From the NCBI GenBank assembly GCA_025677815.1, contig JAIXMP010000012.1, positions 186,001 through 250,000 on the forward strand: a stretch of DNA of 64,000 nt, given 5' to 3'. A program made the translations under genes and the position numbers. Source of the DNA: Phascolomyces articulosus (lineage: Eukaryota > Mucoromycota > Mucoromycetes > Mucorales > Lichtheimiaceae). The notes below the pieces were generated by a model. The model was given only the letters and a program-made list of their open reading frames with translations, did no database searches and was not told the origin of the DNA. Positions 46,180 to 57,631 of this stretch are shown here, one piece after another. How positions within the stretch are numbered: the first letter of the stretch is position 1; every line of letters starts with the position of its first letter.

Positions 46180-46437
46180 ATGTCACATATACCCACCAAG
46201 ATGCTCTTTGAAAAATTAACAAAAAATGAACAAGTCATCTTTCAATGTTTATTAGCCTCCAAACATTGGCGATCTTATCTTTTATCCTCGACGTGTTCTT
46301 TTTTGTGCCAATATGCTCGATGCCTCCCTTGTTCTCTCTTTAAAACACCAAAAAATGTTCACCTTGCTAAACTACTTGACCATCTTTTCCAAACTGAATG
46401 CCCAATGAATTCTTCATCCCCCTCACAGTTCTTATAA
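46180..46437 (+). pseudogene. F-box N-terminal fragment, copy B (85 aa)
   Basis: Open frame MSHIPTKMLFEKLTKNEQVI followed by CLLASKHWRSYLLSS, an F-box-like start, then TPKNVHLAKLLDHLFQ before the stop. It is far shorter than the 580-residue intact relative and lacks the LRR-like part. It could be a tiny expressed F-box protein, but truncation of an older gene is more likely. Confidence 0.45.
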
Positions 46438-46556
46438 AAGTTTATCCAATAAAAAAAAATGTAAGAAGATCATGGTTGGATACTTTATTGCAACCGCCAT
46501 TACCAAAGAATGGCAACTCGGTTTATTTATTATTATTATTTTGTTGAACATATAGC

Positions 46557-46840
46557 TGATAAAAAAAAACAACATGCTATTTCGTTGTTTCATTAATTTA
46601 GAAAAAAACACGAAAAAGTAGATTTGTTGTTTCTTCATTTTATTAAATGGATTCACACAAATATCTTACATAGAGCCAATCGAAATTAATCGTCAAAATA
46701 CGATAGACATTTATACCATTAATTAACCCCCATGTTCATTATTTTTTTAAACAGATCATTAAGAACTTGTATACAACACTTTATAAAATAAAATACCAAC
46801 AACACATAGAAATAAAAACAATAAAACTAGTTTATTTATT
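46557..46840. repeat. Dispersed repeat block 1, copy B
   Basis: Match to 15890-16210 in the same orientation, diverged. It is followed closely by block 2, without the ~735-bp insertion present in copy A. Confidence 0.6.
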
Positions 46841-46854
46841 AATCATCAGACTTA

Positions 46855-47085
46855 ACACGATCATGATCAAGGTTAACAAAACCCCATTTTATTTATATTT
46901 TTTTATATCACCTTGTTTTTTCATTTGTAACTTGAAAGAACCATTTAAAAAATAATAACAACTTGTCAAAGATATTCAGATCGAAAAATGATATCAACGA
47001 CTAAGTTTATATTAAATGTTTTATTAAATTATTTTTACAAATCAAGATATTTATAATCTGTATTAGCCAGTTGCGTGGTCTATAG
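46855..47085. repeat. Dispersed repeat block 2, copy B
   Basis: Match to 16945-17200, from atgatcaaggttaacaaaac to tattagccagttgcgt. The homology ends abruptly after gttgcgt in both places. Confidence 0.6.
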
Positions 47086-50000
47086 AACTACGTCATCTAC
47101 GTGAAGATCTGAAACAATTATAATTAAAAGAAATAGAGAAACTTGATAAATCTGTGTATGAGAATCAGGACACGACATTTGTAGATTTTATTATTGACTT
47201 ATTTTGGTATTGCGTGATTATATGTAATAATTATATAGCAATTGTGTGTTGGGTGCTTATAAGACGACTTGTGGTTCTACATCTTCCCGAGCAGCCTTCG
47301 TTTATGTAGTTGTCTCAGACCCTAATGCAAAATACAAAATATTTTGTGCGCACATCAATCCGTAACACGTTAGCAAATGATCCATTTTACTTACAGGATT
47401 TCAAAATATTCAAGTGTGTTTAATGATCGTTGTGAGCATGAAAATGTTCCTTATTCGTTACACTAAAATCAGAAGGTGGTCCGTGCGCATATCCTCTTTT
47501 CGATGTCGTCATTGTATAGATGTTTTTTGTTACGAGAATTTTCACACTATGAGAAAAATATGTTTAACAGGCCCTATATAACCTGGTATTCAGCATATCG
47601 AGTTTTATTAACCAATGGAAAACAGTATATTGACAATCGAAACACGAGTGTGACTTTTTGTATAATAACATACCATTAAATTGAATTTGTTTTTTTTATC
47701 CATCTTCTCTAGGGAAGGAAAGTATCAAAGAATGTGATTATAACAGACTACATCATCATATTGCTTGGTCCAAAGGAATATAAAAAAAAAGATCTACTCA
47801 TAAAAACTTTTGAATATTTTATAATAAGAGATGTTCATGATGTAGAACTGGTTCCTTTTTCTCCTCTTCTTAAACTATATGTCTATGTTGGAATAAACCT
47901 TATTAGTCAAAGTTATCCTATAAAATCTTTTTTTTTTCATGTAGCAAAATATGGGTATAATACGATCCATCAGTGCGTATGACTTCGAAACAAACATAAC
48001 CATAAAAAATGACATATATTATATGGTATGTTATAGGATGCTCGTAGATGTATCATTTGGTACGAAAAGTTGGCACTTTCAAATGACAACAATAGCTATT
48101 TAGAACCATATCCACCAATATAGGATGACATTAATAATGTCCCGAAAATACATATTGATATGATCCTCTCTGCTTGTATAGAAAATGGAAACCATAACAA
48201 CCAGAAAAAAAAACGAGTAGAATATGCCTCCGCTACTACAACATACATTTTGTTTAGGCGAATAGAATCCGCGACTCCCCGAGTGAGGTTGTATAATACC
48301 ATGGTGACAATCATAGATCATACATTACCCATCCATGTTGTGTGGCATATAAATATATAATAGAAATAAATTAATAGAAAAACACTTTCTTTTGAATGAA
48401 TACAATCATTTTATTATTGAAGAAAACATTGAATCAATAAGAAAGGATATCAATCGATCCAAAATGCATGATTTTATTAAGCCACATACATAACAAACTC
48501 GGCTAAAGGTTAGGTCGGATTCTGAACAAGGAGGGCCTGATATGAAAGAAAAAACAAACGAGGCGACGCATATAAAAAGGGAACGGAAAATTGAATAGCA
48601 TCGCTAGGTAGACGGTGACCATTAGATATTTTTTTTATCTTTCTTTTTTCTTTATTTCTTTATTTTAATGAATTGTTGTTATTGATCATTCTAATTCACC
48701 CAATGACAAAAAGTAGATACCATCAGGTATTATGTATGAAAAGAAAGGAAGATAAAAAACTTAAACTGTATTTGTTGGGGAATAGACTAATCGTTATAAT
48801 AGATGGAGGATGTCTCGTACACGATCAACACGTCCGGAAGTTCTTTTTCATTATCTACTATTACCTAAAGAAATAACAATACTTGGATTGGTCCATACAC
48901 TACGCTATTATGTGTATAATTTTTCACAGGAATCGTTGTTCACACCAACAAAAAACATATATTTACGTATATACAAAAATGTTTTACCACTTTATCAATT
49001 CATTAAAAAAATTTGCGTACAACTTTTTAGCGTTATCGCAACTACATGACACTCATCCAAATATTCATTGTGATAAATAATTTAGCGTCAGAATTTTATT
49101 TTAAAGTACCCCAGGTTTTTTTAATCATTGGATACAACAACAGCGACAATAATTATATTTCTTTACAGTAATAGGTGCCCCACGTACCAAAAAATCTGTT
49201 ATAATATGATCGGTTGTACGTTTTGGCAAGCTTCGGTTATCTGATAGCTTTCACCAGCCACTGACATTTCCCAATTTGAAGGACCTAATATAAAGTCCGC
49301 TCCTTAAGTTTTAGCCGGCTGAATGTTTTATTTTTGTTTTCCTTCCTTTCCAACATTTGGTATCACTGCAACCAATAAAATACTTCTTTTACCGGGGAAA
49401 TAAAGATTATTTTATTCCATCCATCTCCCGCACGGATAAAGAAGAAAGACAAGTTTGTTTCTTTTCTAATGAAATCGTTTTTGTTTCATAAAACAACCAT
49501 AGTGTTATTATCAATTTAATGTGAAGATACGTCAAAAAAATAAAAGGTAGAATCATCGTACTACTTGAGACTGACTTTAAATCGTCGAACTTTGATCCAA
49601 TATCCGGATGAACAATAAGTAAGACGTAAGGTCCTTTTTTCCAATGGACGGTTTTTTTTTTTATATATATCTAATAAACTAAGCAGCCAAAAGTAATATG
49701 CGGGGAAATTGTTAAACGTCATCCTAAGCTATTACTTGAACCGAAACGTTCGCCTTTTACAGCATATTCGGAAGTGAAATAATCCTTGTTTTTATTTTCT
49801 AAAGGGAAAGAAATAAATCAACCCCACACAACCAAACCAAACACACATATTATCCCGCATAGGATTATTTACTCCGCAAGTCAAAATATCGTTCTTTTTT
49901 CCATATCCTCCCCCTCTTTATTTTCCAGTTAATGCCAGGTCCCCGCGAAGAACTACGCGTGTCCGCCTAAACTTGTAATAAGTTTGAAGCATATCCTATG

Positions 50001-50111
50001 TCCGACCCTTCATTTTATATATAAACCAAAGAACCATTTGAAATAAAAAAATAATTCCTCGTTCGTCTTTTTTTTCTTTTTTTATTTCTTCAACAAAAAA
50101 AAAAACAAACA
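47086..50111. other. Spacer with possible decayed coding, then ACH1 5' flank
   Basis: No intact gene. Frames at 47734-47982 and 48160-48360 (for example ASATTTYILFRRIESATPRV) and 48810-49049 (SRTRSTRPEVLFHYLLL) have less AT-driven composition than their surroundings and may be remnants, possibly of more F-box-type genes. They do not join through splice sites. From 49.6 kb on the sequence is the upstream region of acetyl-CoA hydrolase. Confidence 0.35.
50016..50025 (+). promoter_or_regulatory. TATA element of acetyl-CoA hydrolase gene
   Basis: tatatataaa about 90 bp upstream of the ATG at 50112, followed by a T/C-rich leader ending aaaacaaacaatgg, a good eukaryotic start context. Confidence 0.55.
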
Positions 50112-52127
50112 ATGGCTACTGTCAGTGCTGCCTTGAAGTCTCGCGTTCGTCGCCCTCAACTCCTTAACAAGGTCATGAAGGCCGAAGATACCCTTCCTTA
50201 TTTCCAAAATGGCCAGTAAGTAATTTTTTTTTATCTATGAACCTTATCTATTTATCCATAAAAAGGAATGAAAAATCCCCTTTTTAAAAAAAACGATTTC
50301 ATCCATTTTGACAACTCACCTTTTGTTTTTGTATGATAACGTTCATCATTATAATAATAGATACCTTGGTTGGTCTGGTTTTACTGGTGTTGGTTACCCC
50401 AAGATGATTCCTACTGCTCTTGCTGACCATGTCGAATCCAATAACCTTCAAGGCAAAATGAAATTCAACCTTTTCGTAGGTGCTTCCACTGGTGCTGAAA
50501 CTGAAGATCGTTGGGCTGGTTTGGATATGATTGATCGTCGTTATCCTCATCAAGTTGGTAAGAACATTAAGAAGGGTATTAATGAAGGTCGTATCCGTTT
50601 CGCCGATAAGCATTTGTCCATGTTCCCTCAAGATCTTTTGTATGGTATGTATATAAAACAAATTATAAGGATGAATTATTAGTATGGTTATTATTTTATG
50701 GTCAAGATAAATTAATATGATTCTTTTAATTGTGTGAATAGGTTACTATACCAAGGATAAGGAAAACAACAAACTTGACGTAGTCATTGTTGAAGCCACT
50801 GCTATCACTGAAGATGGTGCCATTGTTCCTGGTGCTTCTGTTGGTGCCACTCCTGAACTTTTACAAATGGCTGACAAGGTCATTATTGAAGTCAATACCC
50901 GCATTCCTTCCTTTGAAGGCCTTCATGATATTACCATGGGTAGCAACCCTCCTTATCGCAAGCCTTATTTGATCATGAGCACTGAAGATAGAATTGGTTC
51001 TGTAAGTAATTTTTTTTTTCACCGGGTTTCAAAAAATTAGGTTAAAGTTTACCACGTTTATGTTTCTGACCTCCCTCCTTTTTTTTTATAAATATAATTA
51101 TAGACTGCTATCCCAATTGATCAAGATAAGATTTTGGCTATTATCGAAAGTGACCGCCCCGATAACACTGGTCCTAACGCCCCTGCTGATGAAACTTCTG
51201 AAGCCATTGCAGGTCATTTGATTGATTTCTTGAGCCACGAAGTCAAGCACGGTCGTCTTCCCGAAAACTTGTTGCCTCTTCAATCTGGTATTGGTAACAT
51301 TGCTAATGCTGTTATTGGTGGTTTGGCCAAGTCTCCTTTCAAGGATGTCACTGTGTAAGTTTAATTTTTTTTTAAAAAAAATGGATTATATTGGGTATTT
51401 TATAATAATGTGGATATGATTTTAATCATGGATATATGGTTTATTATTATTTAGTTTCACTGAAGTATTGCAAGATACTTTCCTTGAATTCTTTGATTCT
51501 GACAAACTCAAGTTCGCCAGTGCCACCTCCATTCGTTTCTCGCCTGAAGGTTTCGATCGCTTCTATGAAAACTGGGAAAAGTATAAGGATCGTTTGTTGT
51601 TGCGTTCCCAACAAGTCTCCAACTCTCCCGAAATCATTCGTCGTTTGGGTTCCATTGCCATGAACACTCCCGTTGAAGTCGATATCTATGCTCATGCCAA
51701 CTCTACCATGGTCTGTGGTTCTGGTATGTTGAACGGTCTCGGTGGTTCCGCCGATTTCTTGCGTAATGCCAAGTTGAGTATCATGCACACTCCTTCTGCT
51801 CGTCCTTCTAAGAAGGACCCTACTGGTATCTCTTGCGTTGTTCCTTTCGTCACCCACGTTGATCAAACTGAACACGATTTGGATGTGATTGTTACTGAAC
51901 AAGGTCTTGCTGATTTACGTGGTCTTTGCCCCCGTGATCGTGCTCAAGTCGTCATTGACAAGTGTGCTCATCCTGATTACAAGCCTATGCTCCAAGATTA
52001 CTTTGATTTGGCTACCAAGAAGTGCTTGGCTGCTGGCCGTGGTCATCAACCCCATATGCTTGATAAGGCATTCAAGATGCACACCAACTTGATGGAAAAC
52101 GGCACCATGAAGCTCGACTCGTGGTAA
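50112..52127 (+). CDS. ACH1: Acetyl-CoA hydrolase / CoA-transferase (ACH1 family)
   Basis: Exons 50112-50215, 50361-50644, 50742-51001, 51104-51354 and 51455-52127 give 523 residues, about the length of yeast Ach1. The enzyme moves CoA between acetate, succinate or propionate or hydrolyses acetyl-CoA, mostly in mitochondria, and aids growth on acetate. Typical segments are [15 protein letters not shown] and [15 protein letters not shown] near the N-terminus, [18 protein letters not shown], then [14 protein letters not shown], where Glu303 matches the catalytic Glu of class I CoA-transferases such as AarC by position. [10 protein letters not shown] and [18 protein letters not shown] mark the C-terminal domain. 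The N-terminus ([20 protein letters not shown]) is Arg/Lys-rich without acidic residues, fitting a mitochondrial presequence. Codons are less AT-rich than in neighbours, as expected of a highly expressed gene. Confidence 0.97.
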
Positions 52128-54220
52128 AATAATCTAAACACACACATATCAGCATATAATTTTATTTCATCTTTTTAGACAGCCATTTTCCTCCACATAT
52201 AACAACATGACTCCCATTACACACGCACACATACAAAAAGTTTTTCATCCTTCATTGAAACTACTATTCCTCATTGTACATATATATTTTTCACAATTTG
52301 TAATATCAAAAAAAAGAAAAAAAAGAAAAATAAATCACGAACCAACTTATTGAACGGGTTATTGCTGAAAAAAAAAAGAATATGGTTATTTGGAATTAAA
52401 TTTGGTGAGAATGTTAGGGGGGAAAAGAAACCAATTTAATAGAGGTTCTGACCGAAAGCTGCAGTTTCGGTAATCGTGATTGTCGTTGGGATAATTGACA
52501 GTCCTGTCGTTAGTATGTTATTTATTACTTGGTGATCATAGATTTCACATGGTTCTGAATAGATCGTGGTGTAGCATATGATACTAACTATGAACAGAAA
52601 TAAAACGTCAACACCACTAAGATGTTCCTTCATTCACATATATGTTCGAATTGAGCATACATATGAGAAAAAAAATAATTGATTTTCTCATAACTAATAT
52701 CTAATAACTTCAATTCAAAAAAAAGTTCCCAAAGATATAGTGTACATATGGATTGAATGAATCAACATTGACAAACAAAAATTAAATTTCGATAAGATGG
52801 ATTTATTACTACCATTATTATAGCTGATGTTACTGCGGGAAATTAACCAAATGTAGCATAATTTATTCTACACACGCAGCTCATAGTTGGTGACCTACCA
52901 TGTACAGTTGTGTGATAGAACACAACCACTGCTTGTACAACCAAAAAGGGAAAAAACGAAAAAGTATTTTCTCTAAAAATATTTAAATTATGTAAAATTA
53001 AATTAGTATGAGAGCAAAATAAATTGCAAATTTCGCATCCATACCAAATGGGAATCATTGAACCAGCTATTGTATAAAAGCTGAAACATGTGAATATATA
53101 TATATATATATATGTTCATAATGCTTGGATAGTGAACTAGAGTTGTTGTTGTTGATGCATAAGGAAAAAACCGATGTTTAACAAAAAAAAATGTTGTCAA
53201 TCTATTCAGTAACGTAATTCCAATTCTCGGTGAGAAAAAACGTCAAAAAAAATTCCCTTCATGAACAAATTTAGGCTGGTCTTGTGTTCCTGGAAACCCA
53301 ATACAAAAAAGGCAAACTTTGGATCGATCCCATTTTCTGGGAATAGAGTTTGTCGCACGGATCATCGAGCATGAATTTTTTTTTATCACGCGTTGAAGTC
53401 ATATCATGACATCTATATACTTAATATTTTTTCTACAATATACTACTACTACACTATTTTATATTTCACAATTTTCCATCAAATACGATAGTATTGTCTT
53501 TAATATGAGAATTATTAATCTTACAACTATATTGACTCAACTGTAATATTAACTATTTTTTCTAATGAGTATATTGGAGATGAATTGAACATCCTATGGA
53601 ATAATAAAGGATCCTTTTTTGTTGATGATATATTGTAATTGTATATTCGGATTTACAAGTGACTTTATTCTTGTTCATTATGATTTATTTAGTATATTAT
53701 CGGCCATTTCCCCGCAATAACCAGCTTCACATGTTCATAATTGTGGCAACTTCTCCTTCTCTTCAACATACTATATTTGTACAACCACCCAACGATTACC
53801 ACGATCGTCTGCTTGTATTTTTTTTACCCCACGAAAATAATTATCAAATGATGAAATAATCACCATTTAAGTAAAATAAACAAAAAGACACCGAAAGTTT
53901 TCCCCACTTGTTTTTTTTAATTAATTAAATTTTGTTTTTTCACGCTATCACCCATTCATTCATTGATGAATGGAAAAGCAACATCTGCTTCCTACGTATG
54001 GGAAAATTTCCTAATGATAGAAAGAAAGACTATTAATTGATCTTTACGTTTTTCCGTTTTCAAAATAATAAAAAAAAGTCTATAAATACGGCAATGACGA
54101 TGGGCCCATCTTGAAAAAAAAAAACATCATTCAATTCATCAGAGTCTTATTTATTTGTATCTAATACACCCTCACTTTCTTTCTAATTTCACCCCTTTCC
54201 AATCGTTTATTCATACAACA
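52128..54220. other. Intergenic between ACH1 and lipase
   Basis: 2.1 kb of AT-rich spacer with a short (TA)n run at 53093-53113. No frame has recognisable motifs. The proximal part carries the lipase promoter. Confidence 0.5.
54081..54088 (+). promoter_or_regulatory. TATA element of the lipase gene
   Basis: tataaata 140 bp upstream of the lipase ATG, followed by a CT-rich leader (tcaattcatcagagtc, ccctcactttctttc). Confidence 0.5.
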
Positions 54221-55882
54221 ATGAAATTGACAGCTACTCCAATCGTTTTGGCCTTGGCCTACCTTCTGTTACCCATGGTTGCTGCGCATCCAATGACAGA
54301 AGTTGTGAAGAGACAAGAAGATCAATTCGAAAATCCTGAAGCCGCTGCCTTGGCAAGAAATGGTCCTCTTCCATCTGGTATGGAACAACAAAGTGGACTC
54401 GCATTGAATGCTACCACTTTTCCCAAATCGGTCGGTGATGCCATGAAAGGATTGCTCGGCGGCAATGTACGTGAAGCCAGTCAATCTGAAATTGATGATC
54501 ATATTTTCTATACCAAGTTGTCGGCCGCTTCCTATTGTCGACGTGTCATTCCTCTTAATATTTGGAATTGCAAGCATTGTGACAAGAGTTTGAAGCTTAT
54601 CAAGACGTTCAGTACCCTTGTTGATGATACCAATGCTATGATTTTGCGTGGTGATCAACAAAAGAAAATTTATGTTGTCTTTCGAGGTAAATGATTTATT
54701 ATGATTATAATTTTTATAAAATGAACTTTACAAGTTTAATTTAATTATTAACACAATTGGTCTATTAACGAATAGGAACCAATTCGGTTAGAAGCTTTGT
54801 TGTGGTAAGGTTTAATTCTATTGGTTTTAGCCTGTGAAGAAAGTGTCAGTATAATAGTAGGCTAACACTTTTCATTTCAATAGGATGCCAAGTTCAGTTT
54901 AGCCGATTATCCATTGGCAAAGGGAGCCAAGGTTCATAAAGGTACTTTATATATTGTATATTTTGGTAAAGCTGTTAAAGGGTAGAAAAATACTTAAATA
55001 TAAACCGATTATATAGGTTTCCTTGCTAGTTACAATGCAATCCGTGATAAGGTGATCCAAACTCTTGACGCTCAAGTGGAGCAATATCCTGACTATCAAG
55101 TTGCTATTACCGGGTAAATAAATGATTATTTCGTTGGAAAGAAAAAACGAATGTATAGATGTGACTTAATTATATCCACCTTACTTATATAACATGTTCC
55201 TCTTTTTTATATAATATAGTCATTCTTTGGGTGGTGCTCAAGCTGTATTGCATGCATTGGATCTTTTGAATGTGAATGGGACTCGTTACAATGCTGATAA
55301 CATGTTGCTCTATACTCAAGGTAAAATAATAATACTGGTATTGTGGTTTATAGAATAAGTAAGGGAGATGGGACCTAATACTTTGCACTTTATTAAAAAA
55401 AAGGTCAACCTCGTGTCGGTAACTTGAAATTCGCACAATATGAACTTGATTCCAAGATCCCCGTAAAGCGTCTTACCAGCAAGCGTGATTGTAAATATAC
55501 ATATACTCATTATTTCATATAAACTCATTTCTATGCTATTTGCTGTTTACTCATTGAATTGTTTATTATGATAATGATAATAGTAATTCCTCACCTTCCC
55601 CCTCTTCCCATGCTTTATATCAATGCTGGTGAAGAATACTGGATTCCTAGTGATGATAACACTAAAGTCAGTAAGTATTGTCTTCCTTTTTTCTCATCCT
55701 AGTAAAAAAATGGAACATCCTAAATAGATAAACTAATGTTATCCAACAAACCACTTGAAAATTTAATAGAGGTATGCCCCAATGGTCTTGAATCTCCCCA
55801 TTGTGCCAATTCCATCTCTCCTTTCACAAGTTTGATGGACCACCTTTCCTATTTTGGCATCAATTTGGGTCTCTGTCAATAA
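54221..55882 (+). CDS. Secreted triacylglycerol lipase (class 3, Rhizomucor/Rhizopus type)
   Basis: Eight exons: 54221-54686, 54776-54804, 54884-54941, 55017-55113, 55220-55320, 55404-55490, 55584-55670 and 55770-55882; 345 residues. The start ATG opens a signal peptide (MKLTATPIVLALAYLLLPMV, cleavage around AAHP). A propeptide follows, with a Kex2-type KR at residues 30-31. The mature domain is about 270 residues, as in Rhizomucor miehei lipase. The catalytic triad is Ser219 (ITGHSLGGAQ), Asp279 (TSKRDLIPHLPP) and His333 (LMDHLSYFG); the spacings of 60 and 54 residues match that family. The oxyanion/lid region is FRGTNSVRSFVVDAKFSLA, and the C-terminus NAGEEYWIPSDD...NLGLCQ is also typical. 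Paired cysteines (SYCRR, WNCKHC, VCPNG, PHCANS and the final GLC) fit a disulphide-bonded extracellular enzyme. Confidence 0.96.
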
Positions 55883-56137
55883 CTTATTATTACAGCAGTG
55901 CTGTAGTATACAAATGAATTTTAAAACATATAGTTATTAACTTTCTTTTTTTATCTTTCTTTCTCTATTTATTTCTATTTTTTTTTCAAAAAAAAATATT
56001 CAATCAATAAATAACATATTTTTTTTGAGCATAGCCTCGTCATTTTTTTATTACTCTAAAATATTTGTACATGCTGGTTGGAATTTTGAGGGAGGGGGAT
56101 TTCTTTATATGAAAAATAAATTTTATGCGTTTATTTT

Positions 56138-56317
56138 CAGCCATACTCACCCAAGCTAAATCCAATTGAACAATTCATGGCCCTTACAAAAGCAAAGGTT
56201 AAACGTAGTAAGCTTAGTCATGTAGAAACGCCTACTTCAAGAATTATTGAAGCTAGTGAAACAGTATCTATTGCTCACCTTCAAAATATAATTCAGCATT
56301 CAGTAAATAAGTTTTAA
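56138..56317 (+). pseudogene. C-terminal remnant of a Tc1/mariner-like DDE transposase
   Basis: The reading frame starts QPYSPKLNPIEQFMALTKAK, the classic PYSPxLNPIExxW block carrying the third catalytic acid. It continues VKRSKLSHVETPTSRIIEAS and ends QHSVNKF before a stop, as in DDE endonucleases common in Mucoromycota. The expected Trp after NPIEQF reads Met. No upstream DD-containing part or terminal inverted repeat was found, so it is an inactive fragment. Confidence 0.75.
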
Positions 56318-56636
56318 AATTTGTAGAAACTGGGTTCCTTTGTAGGTTTGCTTAGAAAAAAAAAACGAAATGATCAAATTAATTTCATAAAGAGTGATCA
56401 AATAAATTTCCAGAAAGCGACCAATTGGTTTTCCAGTTGACATTGGAAGTACTGTAACTGCTCTTATACTCGCTCTTATATTCGATACTTCTTAAAGATT
56501 CATTTCATAATTCTTCTAATAAACTTTCGTGAACGTTAATAATGACAACAACTTGTGCTGAGTATTTTTATTGTCTTTTAATTTGAAGAAATGAAAAAGA
56601 AAGAAAAGTATAATTAATATTGTCAGAACACTGAAA

Positions 56637-56834
56637 ATGGACCATTGTAGTTCTGTACATTGTTTAAACCCGGTAATAATGAAGCCAATGCAGCTGTGTG
56701 AGCATAATGAGAAGTCCTTTGCTTCTAATAATCTTTGTTTTTTGTTAGACATTTTAGGTACAAACAATGGATATGTTCATTCAGTTATTAAAAAGCTAAA
56801 TGAAAATGGACCATTGTATTACGACGTAATATAA
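56637..56834 (+). other. Open frame of unknown status (65 aa)
   Basis: MDHCSSVHCLNPVIMKPMQL then CEHNEKSFASNNLCFLLDIL and IKKLNENGPLYYDVI. The composition is more protein-like than the spacer and it has four Cys. It may be an exon or transposon remnant; family not recognised and no splice partners are clear. Confidence 0.2.
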
Positions 56835-57631
56835 ATAAAAAAAACAATCTATTGATACTTAAAGAATATATGTCGTCCACAATGACAATGGATAAATATG
56901 TAAGTTTTACCATTCCATGACAAGAAAACAATTTTTTAGTAATTACTTCTTCGCTTGTTGTTACCGAAAATTCTGATCATTCGCCTTTGATGACCCAAGC
57001 ATTCAGAGCCAGTAATCAATCATCCTCGTTTGAATTGAAAGTGCTTAAATTTTTATAACTTTTGGAAATACTTACCTTGAAGTTAACCCCAAGCTTTGAA
57101 ATCTTGAAAGGGGGGCAGTGAAATTGAGTTTTTTTTTTTTTTTTTAGGAAATCCAACAGTGTAGTTATCCTATTATACAGCAGTTAGTGTATTAATAAAA
57201 AAAAAAAAAGAAAGAAAGTCAATGTAGTCAAATCAAAAAAAGAATGTCGTGGATGCCATGGAGTTAAACCTGTACCTGGATCGCTTTGTAAACCAAGCAT
57301 ATTCTTGTTTCATCTGGTCATCAGAGAGATCTGCACCTAATTCTCTGTAGTCCCAATTTATTTACTCGGGGTTTCCAGGAATGCACTTTATTCTCGAACA
57401 GTTAAATCAATGTAAATAATGAAGGATTTGTAACGTCCTCATAAAGGACATAATGGACTACTAAAATGACATAAAATATGTTGCGCCTCCTCGTCCAATT
57501 TTGTAAATAAATGATATTTGAAAATTAGGTATATTTATTCTTGCAATTCAAAGGATATATTTTTTCCAGCATTAGTGAATATAGAGCTGGTAGGGTGAAA
57601 ATATATAAAGTGATTGACATTATTTTCTTTA

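Larger units (their letters stand above)
55883..57631. other. Spacer with transposase and other debris
   Basis: It contains the transposase C-terminal remnant (56138-56317) and the 65-residue frame at 56637-56834. On the - strand at about 57220-57350 there is a short coding-like stretch (NWDYRELGADLSDDQMKQEY then AWFTKR) with no intact context. The remainder is AT-rich. Confidence 0.45.

Noticed and set aside
51447..51902. 151-aa frame antisense to acetyl-CoA hydrolase
   Set aside because: Lies wholly opposite a strongly supported exon; typical antisense shadow of biased codon usage.
54269..54661. 130-aa frame antisense to lipase exon 1
   Set aside because: Opposite the coding strand of a clear lipase exon and without motifs.
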